Positions 9,827 to 21,700 of a stretch of DNA of 64,000 nt are shown piece by piece. How positions within the stretch are numbered: position 1 is the stretch's first letter; every line of letters starts with the position of its first letter. Both the position numbers and the translations under genes were made by a program. Under the pieces are notes generated by a model. That model worked only from the letters and a program-made list of their open reading frames with translations. It was not told the DNA's origin and did not search any database. The DNA is taken from the NCBI RefSeq assembly GCF_004027225.2, contig NC_044284.2, positions 40,658,420-40,722,419 of the forward strand. Reading direction: 5' to 3'. The stretch comes from Strigops habroptila. Lineage: Eukaryota; Chordata; Aves; Psittaciformes; Psittacidae.

Positions 9827-12800
9827 GTACGGGGCGCCGGGGGGGCGGGCCCGGGCCCCGCGCAGGGCCGGGCGGGGGGGGAGGGCCGGGCCGGGCCCGT
9901 TGCCGGCTGCGGCGGCAGGTTGGAAGTGAGGAGCGCCGGAAAACTTCCTGGCCCTGACTTCTTTCTCCTTTCCTTTATTCCTTGCTGCCGAAGGTCCCAA
10001 TTCCTCGAGTCTCCTTTAACAACCCCCACACTCCCCCGCCCTTTTCCCGGCGACAGGAACCCCGCGTTCAGCCGCCCCCCGCGCCTTGCCCTGGGCCGCC
10101 CCAGCCGTGCTGAGGTGCAGGGTGCCCCGCGCTGAGGCAGCCCCAGCCCGCACCCGCGGGGGATGCCGCGGTGTCACAGGCGGGGAGCCGCGTCCCAACC
10201 TTTTGTGTCGCCGGGAGTCAAGTACAGGATGCGAGTGCACGCTTGCTGCCTGCCAGCCCCGGCTCTGATTAGTATTAATGAGGTACTAAAGGCCTGGGAG
10301 GTGCTGATACGGCGGGTCCCGTCGCCCCAGACTTACTGGTGTGTGTTAAATTGGCACCTTTATTATTTATAAAACGGATGTTAAAATCTTTCGCAGTCTG
10401 GCCAGTGTACAGGACCCGGCGTTGTTTCCCCTTCTTTCTCAAACTCCCTGGTATGTACCCTCTTAAAATTGGCTTGATTTATGTGACCGGGCCTCTGGTT
10501 TGTTTAGGCTCCCAACTGAAATGCAGTCAGGCTTAATCTCTCGATCAGCACCTAAATAGTGGAAATTCTGTTTTATCTTTTCCTTGTCTTTTCCTCTTGT
10601 TTGTCTTGGTAATCTGACGATAATTACTCCAATGTTTCAGAGTGAAGATCACTGCAGACAGTATCTTGTTTTCCCTCCTGTGACAAATTTGATGGTCCAT
10701 CCTCCAAAAGGCAGCGGTTGTGGTGTTTGCGTGTGCAGTTACTAGGTTACTATTGTCTGATATTGCGGACAACCTCTGAAAACCCATTTTCTTTTATTGG
10801 TACTTTTTACATCAGATCCTGTCACGCTGCTGGTTGTCCCTGTCGCCTTCCTCCCCTGCCATAAACCCCAGAGAGATTCTCCAGGTTTCCCCTGACCTGT
10901 AAAACTAGAAGCAAATGCTCTCTGTTACCCATAGCACCGATCTGTTACTGGCTGTGGTATTCCTGAAACAGAAAGATGACATAAATAAGTTATCTACAAG
11001 AACTCTGCTGGATTTCTTGGCTGAAGGCAGTTAATTATTGTGAGTACCACCAGCGCTAGCCTTTGCACATATCAAATGAGGAAGATCAGGCTGCAGGTTT
11101 TCTGGAGAGCACAGTCTGTTCAAAGACCTTTGTGTTTATTTTGGAAGCTTGAAAAGCTGGTGCAGTGGGACGAGGTTGTCTGTCTGCTTTCTGTCTGGTA
11201 CATCAATGAGCAAAGTTGTACTTAACACAATTAATTGTAATAGAAGTTTGGGATTTTTAGTAGTTTCCGCTGTGTCTAGCTTGCTGCTTCTTGCGTGGCT
11301 TGCTTATGTTACTCTCGGCCTAATGCTGCTATAAAATGCAACCTTCTGAAAAAATATATCTCTGCTGTTGTCAAGGGGAGCTCCAAAGAAAGCAGATTGC
11401 CTCCAAAATGTTTGTTTGTTTAGCATACTTTCCAAAGGTAAAATGGGAATGTACTTAAGACGAGGATGTCTGGCACCAGCCTATCTGATTGTTACCCAAG
11501 GATATATCTTGTATGAGTGGAAGCAGGAATGTGGTTTCAAAATAAGCCACAGTGAAAAACATTGCTTGTTGATAGAGTCATATGTTGTGATGTGTTTGTA
11601 GCCTGACACTAACATGTAGATAAAGGAAAAAATTCCCTGTGACAGAGCAGCTAGCTCACAGGCTATAAAAATCAGCATAGACTTCAAGCATGTAAAAATA
11701 CATCTCGTAGCCCAAGGACAATAACTAATTATTCCTTGTCTGTGTTTAAAAACAAATCATTATCTCTCTCCCTCATGAAGAATCTGATGTCTTCTCTCCT
11801 TCCCTGTGAAATTGCAATCGGATTAGCTAGTATTTATTTATTTCCTCCTCCTTATTAGCCTTTTCTTCTTCCATGAACACATCTGGAGAAGTTTGCGGAC
11901 AATGAACCAAGCTGAATCTGTGCCATGTTTGTGCACAACTAAATATGGGTTACAAACCTATGAGTGACAAGTGTTATTTATAGGATTAAAAGTAAAGCCT
12001 TGCACAGTTGTTTGAGGAACCACAGCAGCATGGTGAAAGAAAACAGGAGCAGAAAGCTTAGCGGTATTGTCTGTATTGTCTGATAAACAATGAGAACACT
12101 AACACTGATTATTTCACCATGAATGGCTGGGGGAGGGAAGGAATATCTAGCACATGAAAAGTGGAGAAACAATTTCCACCAGGGCAAGAAATGCAGCTTT
12201 TGATATCATGGCATTTCTTTTCCACATGTCTTTATGAACATGGACCGCTGTGTTGGAGAGTTGTTCCAAATGAAAGGTGGCTGTTTGAGAAGTGTCTTGA
12301 GTAGTGGAAACTCTTATTTTAAAGAAGAGGAGTTCAGCAGCTGCTTGAAGACGACTGTTTATTACTGTGCATCTCTGTTCTGCAGTGGTGTGCTGTCCAC
12401 TTTGTCTCTATCCAAGGAGGTAATTACTGGCATGAGGGAGCTGGTCTGGCTGTAGAGCCTGTAAAACCATGTCTGTAAGCAGAGAAAAGAATTTAGTAGT
12501 AAAGTACCATCATTACTGGTCTCTGCGGCTTGCCAGCAGTATGACAGTGATGTGAGTACAGTAGGACTTTACAATGTCTGGGATGTGATTTCAGTGTGAC
12601 ACTGAGGTCTTGTCTGACTTCACTACGAGATCTAAATCATAGTCTGGCTATTTTTGCATTTCCTGCGTTAGCTGCAGTAGTTCAAGTGTAGCTTTTTCAT
12701 TCTGTGTTCTGGAGGTTCGTCAGCTTCTGGTTAAGTGAATTAGCAAGGATGTTACCAAACCATGGAAATACAATTTCCTTACTGAAGGACAGAGTTTGTA

Positions 12801-14384
12801 GCACAAGTGGTTTCCTCTAACCCCATGTTTGAATAGTGAACGGGAACAGCAAATTTGCTTGTCGGAGCAATAGGTTTAATTGCTCGTGAAACACAGATCA
12901 TGTGAGTGTTGTTAGATGATATTTCCAAGACCTAGTTTTGACACACAGCTAACATTTCTGTAAAATATATATCAACATGTGTTCTGGATGATCGTTTCCT
13001 TTCAGACTTGTGGCATATGTGTAATGGGTGGGAGGGAAGAGGTGTCTTGCCTGAATTAATGCTATAATTTTTTTATCCTGTGTACAAGGGATAACATGTT
13101 TGAAAGCATCCACCAGTGTTTCAAGGTCTCTTTCTCTGCTCTTTCAAACAGATTTTGGGAGGAGGCGGCAGGGAAATAACTGAATTTATAGCATTCTCAG
13201 TGCTAAGTGTGAAAATGAAGCAATTATATTGCCTGGTGTAGCTGACTGAACATTCATGGATTTTGTAGCAGTGGATTGCAAAGCTAGCATTGCAGCATTG
13301 ATGTTAAATGTTGCATGTGGTGGGGGCAGAATCAGATTTTGCCTGACTTACAGTCTGCGTCTAAACAGGTTGTAAACTTCTGTAAAGCGGTTGTCAAATT
13401 AATTTCTCGTGTGCCTGCTCTAAGCTCACTGCTAATGCTCATGTGCTGTTTCAAAATAGGAGTTGCTGAAGTATGTAGAAAATAGCAGGGGGAAGAGTCT
13501 GTTCTTGAATGTTCATCCTGCGAATGTACATTGTTGCTCTGGGGCCTTATCTGGCCTAGGAAATGTCTTTCTCTTTTAGCAGTGGTGCTAAAAGACGATA
13601 GTAGCTGTACAAACTCGAGTGCAGAACGGACATGGACATTTTCATCGCCTTGTCCTCTAATCCTGCGGGCAGGTCTGGACGCATTCCTCACTGCCAAAAT
13701 AAGCCTCCTCACCCCCATCCTCCTGGCAGAGAGAAGGCTCTTCAAATACAGGCTTGAATGGCTCCATGCTTTTTCGTGGAAATTGATCTACAGACAGAGC
13801 TTCGCTGGCTCTGACTCCAGAAAAAGCCCTAGACCCTGTGTAACCAGACAGAAATGACTCTTGGCTGCCTCAGACCTGAGTTCCAGGCTTTTAAGTATTG
13901 GCCCTCAGAAAATATTAGACTCATGCTCAGGATGAAAGCCATGGTAATGTACAGTGTCACATGGAGATTAAAAAATAGCTGTGGCTCAAGCACTGAACAG
14001 AAGCATCTTCTAATCATGTGAAATTCAGTTCAAAAGCCTAATTTCTGTGAATTATCCATTCCAGCAGTCCATTGTCTACCTTGCTCAACTCTTATATCAA
14101 TGACTCCAACTCTGTTCTCGGGGTTTTCTGGTTCGTTACAGCCTGCCTTGCTATGGCTTTGTAAGTAGCTTGGTACCTTGTGGTTTTGGTTGACTTATGG
14201 TGGGTTTTTTTTTCCTTCTCTGGTTCTACTGCTTGCAGTTGTACCTAAAAATGCAAAAATTATCCATTTCCAAAGCATATCACTTTGGATGAGCACCAAC
14301 AGTCATTGGTAGCACCTCGGCGTTGTCTGCAAATCCTCTCCTTTCAGCCATACTCATGCTGCTGGCTAGCTCTTTCCGAGATGT
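9827..14384 (+). other. Start of first intron, no further exon seen
   Basis: Begins with the gtacgg donor, stays GC-rich to about 10,250, then becomes ordinary AT-leaning DNA. No segment combines an acceptor, a protein-like open frame in the right phase and a donor convincingly enough to call exon 2. Overlapping antisense open frames of 137 codons (minus, 13,332-13,745) and 108 codons (plus, 13,531-13,857) are judged to be chance. No repeats stand out. Confidence 0.6.
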
Positions 14385-14600
14385 CCATGCGAGGATGGCG
14401 AATGTGAGCCAGGGCCCTCCCCGGGGGGGGCAGTGTCCCCTCCCCGGGGCCCAGCCTGCCCCCCCGGCCTCCACCCGAGCCGGTGGAGATCCCACCAGGT
14501 GGCGGCATCTTCATTGCGGTGGTGCAGGAGCTGCTGAGGCCGCCCGAGGCTGCTCGAACCAGGCTGGGGGATAGCGGATAGCGTCCTCGCCATTTCTGAA
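14385..14600. promoter_or_regulatory. Isolated intronic CpG/GC-rich islet
   Basis: About 215 bases of GC-rich, CpG-containing sequence stand out from CpG-poor intron on both sides. The segment includes C/G runs (cccctccccggggccc near 14,437-14,452) and scattered CpGs up to the gcgtcctcgcc at 14,581-14,591. One + frame between stops reads in part EPVEIPPGGGIFIAVVQELL, more protein-like than the ATG-starting frame through the same DNA. I cannot assign it to a protein. It could be an alternative promoter, an alternative exon, an intragenic CpG island enhancer or an old inserted exon copy. The call as regulatory DNA is tentative. Confidence 0.4.
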
Positions 14601-17600
14601 CATTATCGCTCATCTCCAGAGGCTCAATTAAGAAGTAACCTGGAGGTTGTATAACAAGGAGTAGGTAGGAAAGGTGTATTTACTGTAAAAACCGAAAAAA
14701 CCCTCATAACAAGTTGAAGTGATGTGGCAATCTGATAGTTGAGAGGCAGCTGTTATAGCTGTAGAGGGTTTTCTTCTCATTGAGATGTATGCAGATAGCG
14801 TAGCTGGCCAGGGTTTTGCATGCTGCTGCGTTTATGAGTGTGTACAGAGCTGCGATTCCTTGTAGGAGATTGTTTGCTGTTATGAAGAACTAACTTAACA
14901 GGAGATAAGCTGAACATGTGGATGAGACCCTTGGAAACCTGAGAGGGAGCTGAAGAGCTGCACAGGCTGTCGGTGCAGGCAAACTTGTATTGGAAAGTAG
15001 AGAAGGTCAGTGTTCATGAGCATTTCTTTCCCTTCTGATCAATAGGCTTATTTTTATCTCGCCTAGAAAGCTGGTGCAAAAGCAGGCTTGGAAGATAAAC
15101 CTTGTTGGGCCGGGAAATGTCATTTCCTGTGTATTTGGACAATGCCTGCTATAGTGATATCTGACCTTATCATGGCCTTCAGGTACCGCTGCAGCGTAAG
15201 GTACAAGATGTTAAATAATGAAGGCATAAAGCTTTTTTCATTTTGTTGAGATGATAAATAATGAAGATTTCCAGTTGGTGCCCCATTGTAAAAGGAAAAG
15301 CTTAATAAAAAATAAGATTCTAAGTCACTGCATTTGTTACAGATTAAAAACGGGCAACTGTGCTGTGGACAGAGATACTGCTTTCCTTGGTATTCCAACG
15401 AATATCAGAAGATGTGACTGAAGTGCTCTTACAGGTGATCTGCTCATACGTGCGGTATGACAGCTCCTCTGATAGCTCTTTTTGACTGAAGGGAATTGTT
15501 ACAAGTGTGTAGGGGGTAAATTATGGGTCCTCTGTGCTACTGCAGCTATTGAATCTCTGCTCACTTTCTTGTGTATTGGCAATAGTGATTTGGAGTGTGG
15601 CTGAGGGCTGGATGTAGCCTGTTTTGTTCTTGGTTGCTTTACTCCCAAATTTTATTGCAGAATTATCCCTTTGACATTAAAACTGCTTGCCCTTCCTCTT
15701 TTTAAGGAACATTGATGTTAATTTATACATAAATGGCTTATGTAAATTTTTTAGGAGTTTTTAGATAGGCTTTTTCAGCTGGCTGTGTTGTTGCAAATGT
15801 TGCCTAGGTTACTAATTTATTAAGTCACTTAAATATTTGGAGGCATCAACAATACTAGAGTATGTTGGGGAAAATGAGGATGACATTATTTTAAAACACC
15901 AGTTTCCTGACTCCTGTATTTCGGTCACACGATTTATCTCTGGCCGAGCATTTTCATGTGGTGCTGTTTCCTATTTTTAAACAATAGGGGAAAAAGGGAA
16001 AATAAGAGGAGCATAACTGTGACCCATTGACTTTCTATGAGATCATGGGTTCCTTTCAACTGATATTTATAGATTTTTATAAAAACTAGCTGATATTTCA
16101 GCATTTTCTGGCATCAATGCCTTTTTAGCCCCAAGGTCATAGAGTTAAGCTCTCATCTAAATTCTTTCAAAATCCCCTGTAGAGTCACATAGTAATCATG
16201 GAAATACAATTTGTATCTGCAAGGAAAGTAACCAAGTGGGGGGGGGGGAATTACTGCTTTCTGGTTTGTAAACTTCTCACAAAGTCCTTTGTGTGTTTTG
16301 ACACACACATACCACACCTCCTCCTCCTCTCCCCTCCCCCCCGCGATCTCAGAAAGCCTTTATAAAAGTGATGAGGAGGGAATAACATTTGTTAATTCTC
16401 TTTAATGGGGTTTTAGAAGGTCACAAAACTATAGAAAGGCTCTTCTCCAAGAATCAGGATTATTTTTAATTATAAGGCAAGTTGGAATAGTGTGAGTAAT
16501 GAGCTCTTGGAGGTGAAGGGGGTCTTTGCACTTAAGTAAATGTGAAACCAAGTCCGGGATTCAGATCCTGTATTATCTAAAAGGATTATTTTACATTTTT
16601 ATGTATATATGTTTACAGCTGGGAATAGCCTATTTAAAAAAAATAGCCCTTATATTGCAAGCACTGGCAGGCACTTAGTTAAACACATTAATTCTGCAAA
16701 CTGTGGGAAAACGACACCCATTTCAGCAGATGTGCAATGCGTCTGGTGTAGATTTGCATAAGAATGCGTATTCTTCTCTGCTAGTTGCTGGCTTGATTCA
16801 AAATTACAGGCACCTTTTGCCTTCCTATAGTGCTGCGTCTGCATTCTTGGACATTGGCAGCTTAATTGAAAATACCCCATTTCTTGTGTGTTAAGATAAT
16901 TTTATTTACACACTATTGCACTGTAGATGTGCTGGGTGTTTTACAGACAGGCTGCTTTGCTTGCCTTTTGGAATCTATAGTCTGGACCAGAGAAGAAAGG
17001 AAACGGTAAAGATGAAAAATGGTAGATGTGTTTAGAAGTGGATGGAGGATTACAAGGTAGAGTATCAGGAGATGGGACAGGATTGTGTGTATTCAGTCCT
17101 TGCTCCCAAGGATGTGTGGGAATGGAAGTCAGTACTGTGCTGAGAGGAAGAGAAGTGTTTAGGAACCTGTGACTAAAAATGATCACTCGTCTTTCAGAGT
17201 TAATCCCTCCCAGTATTAGGCCTTCATGTAACAGTCCCAAACATTCAGTAGAGCCTCTTAACGTTGGTCCCTTCCCTAATCTGAATGGTGTGAAAAAAGC
17301 AGAGAAAATTCTTTCAGATAGACCATAGATACTGTAGCATTAATTCTGAGAGAGCTTTCTGTACTCTAGTAGCAGGGAGTTTAAGCGGGGTACTGGGAGG
17401 CAGGATATTGGAAAAGAGGATGAGAACTTGGAACTTGACGTGAAGTTTCTGACAAGGAGAGAGAAACTAACTGGGAAACAACATTTTGTGTAGATTTTAT
17501 CCACATGTGACAAATACATACCCACCACAATGATCTAGGCCTTTGGGAGAAGACGTTTTGTGTCCGGACTGGTTTTAGGGTTTTTTTGGCGTGAAGGGAT

Positions 17601-18664
17601 GAAAGACAATTTAGCAGTATTCTAGACAAAGCTTAATGCTTGAGGAATGCAGGTCTGGAGATGTGCTGCCCCTTCTCTCCTGCTGGTGATGGTTTTGTGT
17701 AGGCCTGGTAGCCAACAGAGTGCTTTTGGGTTGGCCAGCACTGGAGGGAGCATTATCTTGCCACATGAGAAGTTGTTTGCTCTGCCTGCATGCAGCACTT
17801 CTAGCTTTGTCATTTTATCAGTTGCAAGGTATTTAGTGGTGTGGAAATGAGAAGGGAAGGGAGGAAATGTTCTTAGTAGGCAGCAGGGGTGTGCGGGGCT
17901 ATGAGCTGTCGCTGGATGGCAGTGAGCCAATTTGCACCTTTAGCAGCTTCAAGCTCTTTTGTGAGAGGACCGATGTTCCACAGCTCTAGAATAGCAGTGT
18001 TTGTGTTTAGGCTGAACAAGTTGGAAAGCCGAGGTATTTGTCATATCAATTTTTTGGGATATCCTTCACAGAAGAACTTAAAGTGACTATGTGGATTATA
18101 ACAGCGTAACTGCATTTTTCTCCTTAGGAATCACATCTCCTTTAGTCAGTCAGGGTTTGGAGTAAATACAGATGGGATTGGTACTTCTGGAGGGACTTCT
18201 TTTCCATGGTCAGTACTTGTATGGCGGATAGAGTTAAAAGCCTGCTTGCTTTCTTCAGTTTCTCATTACTTGAGTCACTGGATTGGCTTGAGATAAGCAG
18301 AGGTAATTCACACCCTCATTTAGCTGACTCTTTAGTACACTGATACTGGTCTCAACAAGATAGGGTACAGATGCTGTGCTAGTCAGCACAATGTGTAGCA
18401 TGGGGGTTTGAGGAAAATGTGTGGAAAGTAGTTGTGGCTGGAAGGGTGGAATCCAGTCCTCGAATGTCATTAGGGAATAAAATGATCACTTTGCTTAAGT
18501 TTTGTGCAATTTTGACATGACAAATGATGAGTGCTTTATAGCAATTCCCGTGCTGCTCATTGGGGTAAAAGAAGGATTGGTTTCACTTACTTGCACCGTT
18601 CATTGCCTTGCTGTGCGAGTGCATCCAAAGCATTAACGGTTTTATTTGAGAGTGCTGCTGTGAG
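14601..18664 (+). other. Intron 1, no exon seen
   Basis: AT-leaning intron. Only small simple tracts are noted: a G-run at about 16,239-16,248, a short CA tract at about 16,301-16,308 and a C/T-rich run at about 16,316-16,342. No exon, RNA gene or recognised transposable element is supported. Confidence 0.55.
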
Positions 18665-18770
18665 CTGGGAAGGTGAAGAAACAAGGCACAAGTAGGTCAG
18701 ATAACTTGCCCAAGGACATACAAGAAACTTGGCAACAGAATTCGGGTCTCCTGAGACATCTACTGTGCTT
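18665..18770 (+). repeat. Ancient MIR-like SINE relic
   Basis: The order of blocks matches the 3' half of MIR-type (tRNA-derived, CORE-SINE) elements: gaagaaacaaggcacaagta corresponds to the consensus gaaactgaggcacagag, then gataacttgcccaaggacat to taacttgcccaaggtcacac, then ggcaacagaattcgggtctc to ggcagag..gggattcgaacccaggtctc. Such elements were active in early amniotes and survive in bird genomes only as degraded relics. The tRNA-like 5' part is not recognisable here. Exact subfamily and borders require alignment to a repeat library. Confidence 0.62.
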
Positions 18771-21700
18771 CGCTTGCATGTTTTGAGTTGCACTGGTTCA
18801 TGTTTGGGATACCTTTAAGCCTGCTACTTTACTTGTATCCTCTTGTGAGTATTAATAATTCTCTCAAATACCCTATTAGCTGTCAGATCTGTAGGTCAGT
18901 GGGGCAAGATGCTCTCAGAGGGGAACTTTCATTAAGGTGGTTATGTCTTTACTCACTCCCACCCCCCAAAAACCAAAGGTAAAGTTTTGTTGACCTTCAA
19001 ATGTAATAAACTTGTCTCATTACAGTGATAGCAGGCTGGACAGCTAGTATGAAGGGATTTGGGTAGCTGGCACTGGTTAACTTCTCTTAATTTGTGGACA
19101 GGGCCAGGTGTTTGGCTAAGTCATTATTTCCAAGTAGGTAACTCTTCACTGTAGACTGGGGGAGGAAAATATAACGCAGATTGAGACTGGAAAACCACAG
19201 AGCAATAATTAAACCACATGAAGCTCTAACATCCTTTCCATGGCATTTGAGACCCTGTGCCACTGTGTAACATGGTTTTGTTGGCTTTGCCAGTGGTTGG
19301 CTGATCCATAGTAGTTTTCCATATTAGTTAGTACTTTATCTTGATGTGCAGGAGTACAGTGCAGTGCAGGCACTAGGAAAGAAGAAGAGACAAAAAGCTT
19401 CCTGAGAAGATTTTTATTTGCATTATGAGGTTATACCTCAGGCTGTACAGACAAGCTGCTGCTTTTGCTGGGTTTCCTAGCTTGAGTATACTGGAACATG
19501 TACATCATGCACCAAAAGCACAGTGTGCTCACCCTTGCTAGGAAATCATTAGACTTCCTCTTCAAGTAAATCTGAGCACTTGCTATTTTGAGGTACACTT
19601 CTGTAATTATTTTCCATCTTTTTGTTCAGGATGGTGGGTAGTCGATAGGTCTCTTGGAAAATAAGAGAACAGGAAAAATAGAGTGGTATCGCCAAAAGAG
19701 AAATAGAGAGCTATGGCAAAAGGATATGGTGTTACTAAAAAAAAAAAAAAAAATTAAAAAAATCAGCATCTTTTTAAACCTGATTTGATAAGATTTATCT
19801 TCTAGATGGTATAGGCTTACAGGGTCTCTTTCTCTCTTGCTCTCTGGCAGCACTTGCATGGGATGTCAGTAAGGTGTGGGATGATTGATTACACCGTTGG
19901 ATGGATTTCATGGGGTTCTTCCTTAACTCCTTCCATTAGCTAAGACCTTGCTCACTGAAGTTTTCAAACAAGCTAAACTCCTTGGAGGTAATGAGTTTTA
20001 TATCCCATATAGTAAGGTAGCAAAGAAGTTTTATGGTCTCGCAATAAATATTTATGTCGGTTTTCTTTCACGTGCCCTTGGCTGGTGACTCCTCTGCTTA
20101 AAGAAGCCCCTGCAGTTCTTCACGTCAAGATCTATAAGTCGTGGCAGAGCGGTGTGAACTGAAGCCATTTCAAACTCAACTATCCTCATTTTGATTCCAG
20201 TCGTTGCTAATGTCTCAATTTATAACCATTAAATCATTATAACCATTAAATCAAATTAAGGAAGAAAGCCTTTTTTTTGTCTGCCTAGACAAGCTTTATA
20301 GACGGAAGTTGAGCATTTTCCACTCTGATTTTTTTTTTTCTTTGGTGGGGGGGGGAGTGGAATAGTCTTGCTAATAGGAAAGTCAGGAATGTGAAGTAAA
20401 CAGCCTCTGTTCACTGAAATGATGAATGTGTAGGAGAAAGGATGGATGATAAGAAGGAAATAAATATTTTTCATTCCAACCCAGTGCTGTAAAGGGGGAG
20501 TTTGCATGCTGTAAAAATGAAATTATGTCTTAAGCTTTGGTGGAAATAAAAATTGAGAGGAATGCAGTAGTCATAGTTAAATTGTTAAGTTGTGTGAAAG
20601 GGCATTAATCTTCGCTATACTGGCACAACTTGCTTTCTGCTATTTCTTTGTCAGAATGCATTGCTTTTTCTGTGTTAAAGAATAGAAAAGGGTGAAAATA
20701 GGAAACTGTCTGAAAATTCAGTGTAGCTTTCAATAATAAATATACGTTTAGTGCAAGAGCAACATTTACGTGAAGCCTTGTGTCTCAAAGTTATCTGGAT
20801 CCTGACTTCACTGAAGTGTTAGGCCAGTTATCTCAAATTGTACATTTTGGTGATTTGGGTTTAATAGTTCTTATTGCACCTTTTACCTGACGCTTGGAAG
20901 GAGAAGGCAGGCAGTCATGTCTAATTTTTACGTATATGAGCCAGTAAGCAACTGTGAATTATCCATAAGCAACTAGAAGGAGGTTATCTCCTTACCCTTA
21001 TATTGCAACTTAAACATTTTTTAATAATATGCATTATAAGCCCTGTCTATATGAAGAATTTGAAGTGCAGTAGCTGTTACTATCAGGAGACAGTAACCGT
21101 TCTCCTTGTAATGGTCTGACTTTCTTCTTGGAATGGGTTTGTAACCAGATCAGCCTAGGACACAGCAAACGCTTTATTGGGAGTTAAGGTAGTTTCCCAT
21201 ATGAGTGGGTAGGTGTTCATATAAATAGGTGCCAAGAATTAAATTGACCTGCTTCTTCCCTGCTGAGAAAGTACTTGCTGTGGGTTACATTAGCTTTGAT
21301 GTTTCACTAACATTTTAGGAGAAAAGGTGAGTGGACTGATGGATCCTAGTTTTCTGTGTGTTGAGGCTGACAACGTTGGATAGCTGGCTCTGCAGGGTTA
21401 GCAGAGGTATCCGCTGGCCTGCTGTCCAGGTTATGAGATCTCTTGGCTGACATATCGGTCTAGTTGTAGAACATAACCACCGCATCTCTTTACAGATCAG
21501 TCTGTACCTAGATGGCTCTAAGGTAACTTTGAGGTTAATCTTAAATTAAAACTGTGGTGAGAAGGTGATGTTGATATCCAAGAACATGGATCTTTGCTGT
21601 CAAGATTGCTATTTTTGTTGATGGGGTTTAGAAGGGTTATCATAAGTTCAGTCTTAAAAAAAAAAATATGCAATTATGTTTAAAACTTTGCAAGAGACTT

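Larger units (their letters stand above)
8850..10250 (+). promoter_or_regulatory. CpG-island promoter of the exon-1 gene
   Basis: GC content and CpG frequency rise abruptly near 8,850 and fall near 10,250, in sharp contrast to the CpG-poor flanks. The island contains many GC boxes (gggcgggg and reverse), especially between 9,490 and 9,560. There is no TATA box in the 200 bases before the start codon, which fits a broad housekeeping-type promoter. The single supported coding exon lies inside it at 9,661. Long open frames on both strands across the island (up to 276 codons) are the expected by-product of stop-poor GC-rich DNA. The transcription start is not visible from sequence, but probably lies between 9,450 and 9,630. 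A divergent minus-strand transcript is possible and untested. Confidence 0.88.

Noticed and set aside
9626..10135. 169-codon + frame overlapping exon 1 in another frame
   Set aside because: Its translation is Arg/Ser-rich low complexity that runs through the splice donor. The frame starting at 9,661 has the better start context and a more protein-like composition.
13332..13857. Overlapping 137-codon minus and 108-codon plus frames
   Set aside because: They lie on opposite strands of the same DNA, without family resemblance or splice-site support.
14545..14565. tRNA B-box-like ggttcgag on the minus strand
   Set aside because: The B-box consensus is broken at its last fixed position, and no A box or cloverleaf is present.
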